64,000 bases of DNA, taken from NCBI GenBank assembly GCA_963924555.1, contig OZ004593.1, positions 1,116,001 through 1,180,000 of the forward strand, written 5' to 3'. Under the pieces are notes generated by a model, which was not told where the DNA came from, did no database searches, and saw nothing but the letters and a program-made list of their open reading frames with translations. This DNA is from Crambe crambe. Its lineage: Eukaryota; Porifera; Demospongiae; Poecilosclerida; Crambeidae. Numbering within the stretch: the first letter of the stretch is position 1; each line of letters opens with the position of its first letter. Position numbers and translations under genes: made by a program. This document shows, piece after piece, positions 61,295 through 64,000 of this stretch.

Positions 61295-63004
61295 ATGGGT
61301 CATCATGTCTTCATCGTAACCACTTTGTTCTTAAATGTCTGCCTTCTTCAAGTGAGTGGAATATACACTCATCACTACTTTAAGGATTCTGAAGGTGTGT
61401 GCTCTGTAAATGATTCTTGTGTGTATCCCAGAGATGCTGATGATGTTACTGCATGTCCTGTCTGGTTTCACTGCAATGTGTCCAATCAGTGTGTATGTGG
61501 ACATAGTCATGACTTCATCAAGTGCAACCAGAGATTACAGCAAGTTAAAGTCGTGGATTGCTATTGTGTTACATATGACAAGATTAAGAACAGAATAGTC
61601 GCTGGTGCCTGCTTCACACGATGTGCCACACCTCATCCTCATGATCTTATTGATGTGGTTTACCATGAAATTGAAGCTAATGTGTCAAAGTTGAATGATG
61701 AAGTATGTAAAGAGACAAACCGTGATGGACCACTCTGTGGCAAGTGTAAAGATGGCTTCTATCCTCTGGCTTATTCTTATAATCATACTTGTATAGAATG
61801 TCCAGGAAGATATGGCAAGTGGTGGCTATTCATTATAGTTGCATACATTCCTTTGACAATCTTCTACATGTTTGTGCTGTTTTTCCAGCTGAATGCCACT
61901 TCTTCTTACCTGCATGCCTATGTTATCTATAGTCAGACTATATCCATGCCTGCTAATGGTAGAATACTACTCTCTGCTACTGGTACCAACCCTCAATTAT
62001 CAAATTGGATAAAAGCTATATTAGCTCTATTTGGTATCTGGAATTTGGATTTTGGTAGGAGTTTCTTTTCTGATATTTGTTTGAAGATTGACACACTAGC
62101 AGTTTTGGCTCTTGACTACACCATAGCTGTTTATCCACTACTTCTAACGTTCATTTCATACTTCTTGATTAAGCTGCATGACAGGAAATATCGTTTCACA
62201 GTGATCCTCTGGAAGCCAATCAAAAAGGTTCTCATGTTATTCCATAGTGACTTGAATAACCGAACTTCAGTGATTGATGCTTATGTCACCTTCTTTCTCC
62301 TTTCTTATATGAGACTTTTGAGTGTATCATTCGACTTGATCACCCCAACTCGTCTTCATGAAGTGAATTCTACAGGAAAGTTAGTGTTGTATTATGATGG
62401 AAGCAAAGAATACTTTGGGAAGGAACACCTCCCTTATGCAATCCTTGCACTCTTTGTGATGACCTTTTTCAACATCTTGCCCATCCTTTTACTTCTCTTC
62501 TACCAGTTCATGTGGTTCCAGAAACTTCTCAATTGTCTTCCTCTGAGACTTTATGTTCTGCACACATTCATGGACTTACTTCAAGGTTGCTACAAGAATG
62601 GAACACAACCAGGAACACGTGACCATCGGTGGTTTTCAGCCATGTACCTCATCCTCAGGATTATAGCATTCTTGGTATTCTCATCCTCTCATAATGCAAT
62701 GTTCTTTATCTTTGGAACAATCTTGGCTCTTCTCTTCTGCAACTTGCTGGTGTGCATCCAGCCTTATAAGGAAGAATATGCCCACCATACTGCAATCAAT
62801 ACCGTTTTCTTGTTAGTCATTGCACTCTTGTACCTTTTGATAGTTTGCATCAATATAGCAGCCATGATCGATAGTGGGATATTCTTTTTTTGTGCACTTA
62901 CTGCTTTCTTGTGCATACTACCTCTAATTTACGTGTTCATCTATTCGCTATACTGGATCATACAGAGAAAGAACTTTGTTTCTAGGCTTCTAAGAAGGAA
63001 CTAG
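61295..63004 (+). CDS. Short Cys-rich multi-pass membrane protein, family member 8
   Basis: 569 codons, single exon, ATG at 61295 (MGHHVFIVTTLFLNV); an in-frame upstream TTG is not a plausible start. Ectodomain of the CVCGHSHDF type with CVTYDKIKNRIVAG and YHEIEANVSKLNDEVC. The variable loop is YVIYSQTISMPANGR...PQLSNWIKAIL, with W in place of the usual G. The C-terminal module SSSHNAMFFIFGTIL...CINIAAMIDSGIFFF...QRKNFVSRLLRRN is shared only with 50659. Its 3' flank is also shared, so the two are a duplicate pair now separated by the transposon cluster at 52.95-59.8 kb. Function unknown. Confidence 0.86.
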   Translation: MGHHVFIVTTLFLNVCLLQVSGIYTHHYFKDSEGVCSVNDSCVYPRDADDVTACPVWFHCNVSNQCVCGHSHDFIKCNQRLQQVKVVDCYCVTYDKIKNRIVAGACFTRCATPHPHDLIDVVYHEIEANVSKLNDEVCKETNRDGPLCGKCKDGFYPLAYSYNHTCIECPGRYGKWWLFIIVAYIPLTIFYMFVLFFQLNATSSYLHAYVIYSQTISMPANGRILLSATGTNPQLSNWIKAILALFGIWNLDFGRSFFSDICLKIDTLAVLALDYTIAVYPLLLTFISYFLIKLHDRKYRFTVILWKPIKKVLMLFHSDLNNRTSVIDAYVTFFLLSYMRLLSVSFDLITPTRLHEVNSTGKLVLYYDGSKEYFGKEHLPYAILALFVMTFFNILPILLLLFYQFMWFQKLLNCLPLRLYVLHTFMDLLQGCYKNGTQPGTRDHRWFSAMYLILRIIAFLVFSSSHNAMFFIFGTILALLFCNLLVCIQPYKEEYAHHTAINTVFLLVIALLYLLIVCINIAAMIDSGIFFFCALTAFLCILPLIYVFIYSLYWIIQRKNFVSRLLRRN

Positions 63005-63614
63005 TTAAGATGTGTACAAAAGACAATTAGCTAATTCATTTAATATAATGTAGGAGATTAAAGGATAGCTAATATCGTGACCTCTTCCCTTATAAGTAAC
63101 TACATATGACTATCCATATGTAATTTTATTAACCGTATATGTCTACATGTACTGTATATCCTCCATATACTGTATGTAATAACATTGAAGTTCATGTACC
63201 TAATTATCTTCAGCTAGCTAGCTACATGCCATGAAATTAGCTGATCGTATAAACTGAAACTGCATGAGAACTATGCATGGTATGTTCAAATCATTGCGTA
63301 GTGTTTGCACACATATATATAGTGTGTGTATAGAGATAAAATGAAATTTTACAGCTCTACCTATATAGCTACTTAGCTAGCTAGCTAGCTAGCTACACAT
63401 CTTGGATGTTATTTATTGTATACCTAAACAGCTATAGAATATACATATGTGTGTATACTTTGGGAATGATAATGTTTGGACTTTGGGACGGAGTTTTCAA
63501 GATATACAATAACTTTTTTTAAGTCTTAGCATAATTAGCTATATAGCTATAGTTAGCTAACTACACTCACTCTTGGATTAGAGTACAGGCCTTGAGAGAG
63601 CGTCATCATCAACT
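63005..63614. other. Spacer between family members
   Basis: Follows 52366-52952 up to about 63550, with a (GCTA)n run near 63375. The last ~60 bp (CACTCACTCTTGGATTAGAGTACAGGCC...) are not seen elsewhere in the window. Confidence 0.6.
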
Positions 63615-64000
63615 ATGAACCAAGTGGCAGTGTTGATTATATTGCTGGGAACATTCTGCACAATTACCAGTAGCTCTGGAGGAGGTCTGTTTAGTCCTGG
63701 TGGTGGTGGTAATGGTGATATTTGCCCCAAGAACATCAGCTGTGTCTATGATACAACCATGAATGCTTCAACATGCCCAGTCTGGTTCATCTGTAACAGT
63801 TCAGGCGAATGCGTATGTGGTGAAGAGTATTATCACATCATCAAATGCGATCAAGATATGCAAACAGCCAAAATTCTTGACTGCTATTGTGCCACGTATG
63901 ACATTGACACGGATCAAACGATCGCTGGAGCTTGTTTTGTGAATTGTGGTTATGCCAGAAAGCGGAACTTCGATGAAGATGGAGTTGTATATTCTGCTCT
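63615..64000 (+). CDS. Divergent short Cys-rich membrane protein, family member 9 (partial, runs off window)
   Basis: ATG at 63615, open for 128 codons to the window end. Signal peptide MNQVAVLIILLGTFC, then a Gly-rich stretch (SSGGGLFSPGGGGNG) not found in the others. The ectodomain pattern is kept: CPKNISCVYD, STCPVWFICN, CVCGEEYYHIIKCDQ, DCYCATYD, GACFVNCG. It is clearly homologous but much more diverged than the eight intact members are from each other. It therefore represents an older lineage and may mark the edge of the recent array. No frame lesion in the visible part. Confidence 0.85.
   Translation, partial: MNQVAVLIILLGTFCTITSSSGGGLFSPGGGGNGDICPKNISCVYDTTMNASTCPVWFICNSSGECVCGEEYYHIIKCDQDMQTAKILDCYCATYDIDTDQTIAGACFVNCGYARKRNFDEDGVVYSA

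Noticed and set aside
14294..63004. Classification of the short family as ordinary class-A GPCRs
   Set aside because: About eight hydrophobic segments, a Cys-rich head, and no DRY, NPxxY or CWxP motif were seen.

Overview
The window is eukaryotic, most likely from a demosponge such as Amphimedon queenslandica. That is an inference: intergenic DNA is AT-rich and full of GCTAGCTA simple repeats, introns are very short where visible (54 and 107 bp), and the repeats are of invertebrate types (Tigger/pogo, a LINE with a CxC...H...C tail, many small inverted-repeat elements). No rRNA, tRNA, CRISPR or prokaryotic operon signal was seen.

The window is dominated by one family of putative cell-surface proteins. 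Eight intact single-exon genes of about 570-580 codons (starts 14294, 18205, 26011, 32076, 34610, 45507, 50659, 61295) all lie on the + strand. A ninth, divergent member starts at 63615 and runs off the window. Each encodes a signal peptide, a short Cys-rich ectodomain (16 Cys in the 14294 protein), about eight hydrophobic segments and a short basic tail. Between them lie at least a dozen broken copies, from full-length frameshifted genes to bare signal-peptide fragments. Upstream of the array are two much larger single-exon genes (2556-6326 +, 8168-11692 -). Their C-terminal thirds share a pre-membrane Cys motif and the same order of membrane segments. One has a right-handed beta-helix ectodomain built of GGA(I/L) repeats; the other has a large glycosylatable ectodomain. 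The simplest reading is one receptor superfamily with a common multi-pass core and exchangeable ectodomains. Its function is unknown.

The array grew by segmental duplication. The blocks 12.5-16.0/16.6-19.9 kb, 24.5-25.3/40.6-41.3 kb and 36.3-39.9/47.2-51.7 kb are recognisable copies. Members are mosaics: N-terminal, variable and C-terminal modules are shared in different combinations, which suggests gene conversion or unequal exchange. Because flanks are duplicated, several mobile insertions can be defined against an empty site inside the same window.

Layout: 1-430 minisatellite; 0.4-2.5 kb repeats; 2.6-6.3 kb long gene 1; 6.3-8.1 kb repeats and a retrocopy with target-site duplication; 8.2-11.7 kb long gene 2; 12.5-20 kb first tandem pair; 20-25.5 kb broken copies and small inverted-repeat elements; 26-36.3 kb three intact genes and one broken copy; 36.3-41.3 kb broken copies; 41.3-45.2 kb cluster of 280-300 bp near-perfect palindromes with a nested inverted-repeat element; 45.5-47.2 kb intact gene, followed by an inverted piece of the palindrome unit; 47.2-52.4 kb duplicated block and intact gene; 52.95-59.8 kb transposon graveyard (Tigger-like element containing a LINE, a RecQ-like helicase whose middle is inverted, an element with GATA target duplication and CXC-protein remnants); 60-64 kb family flank, one intact gene and one partial gene.
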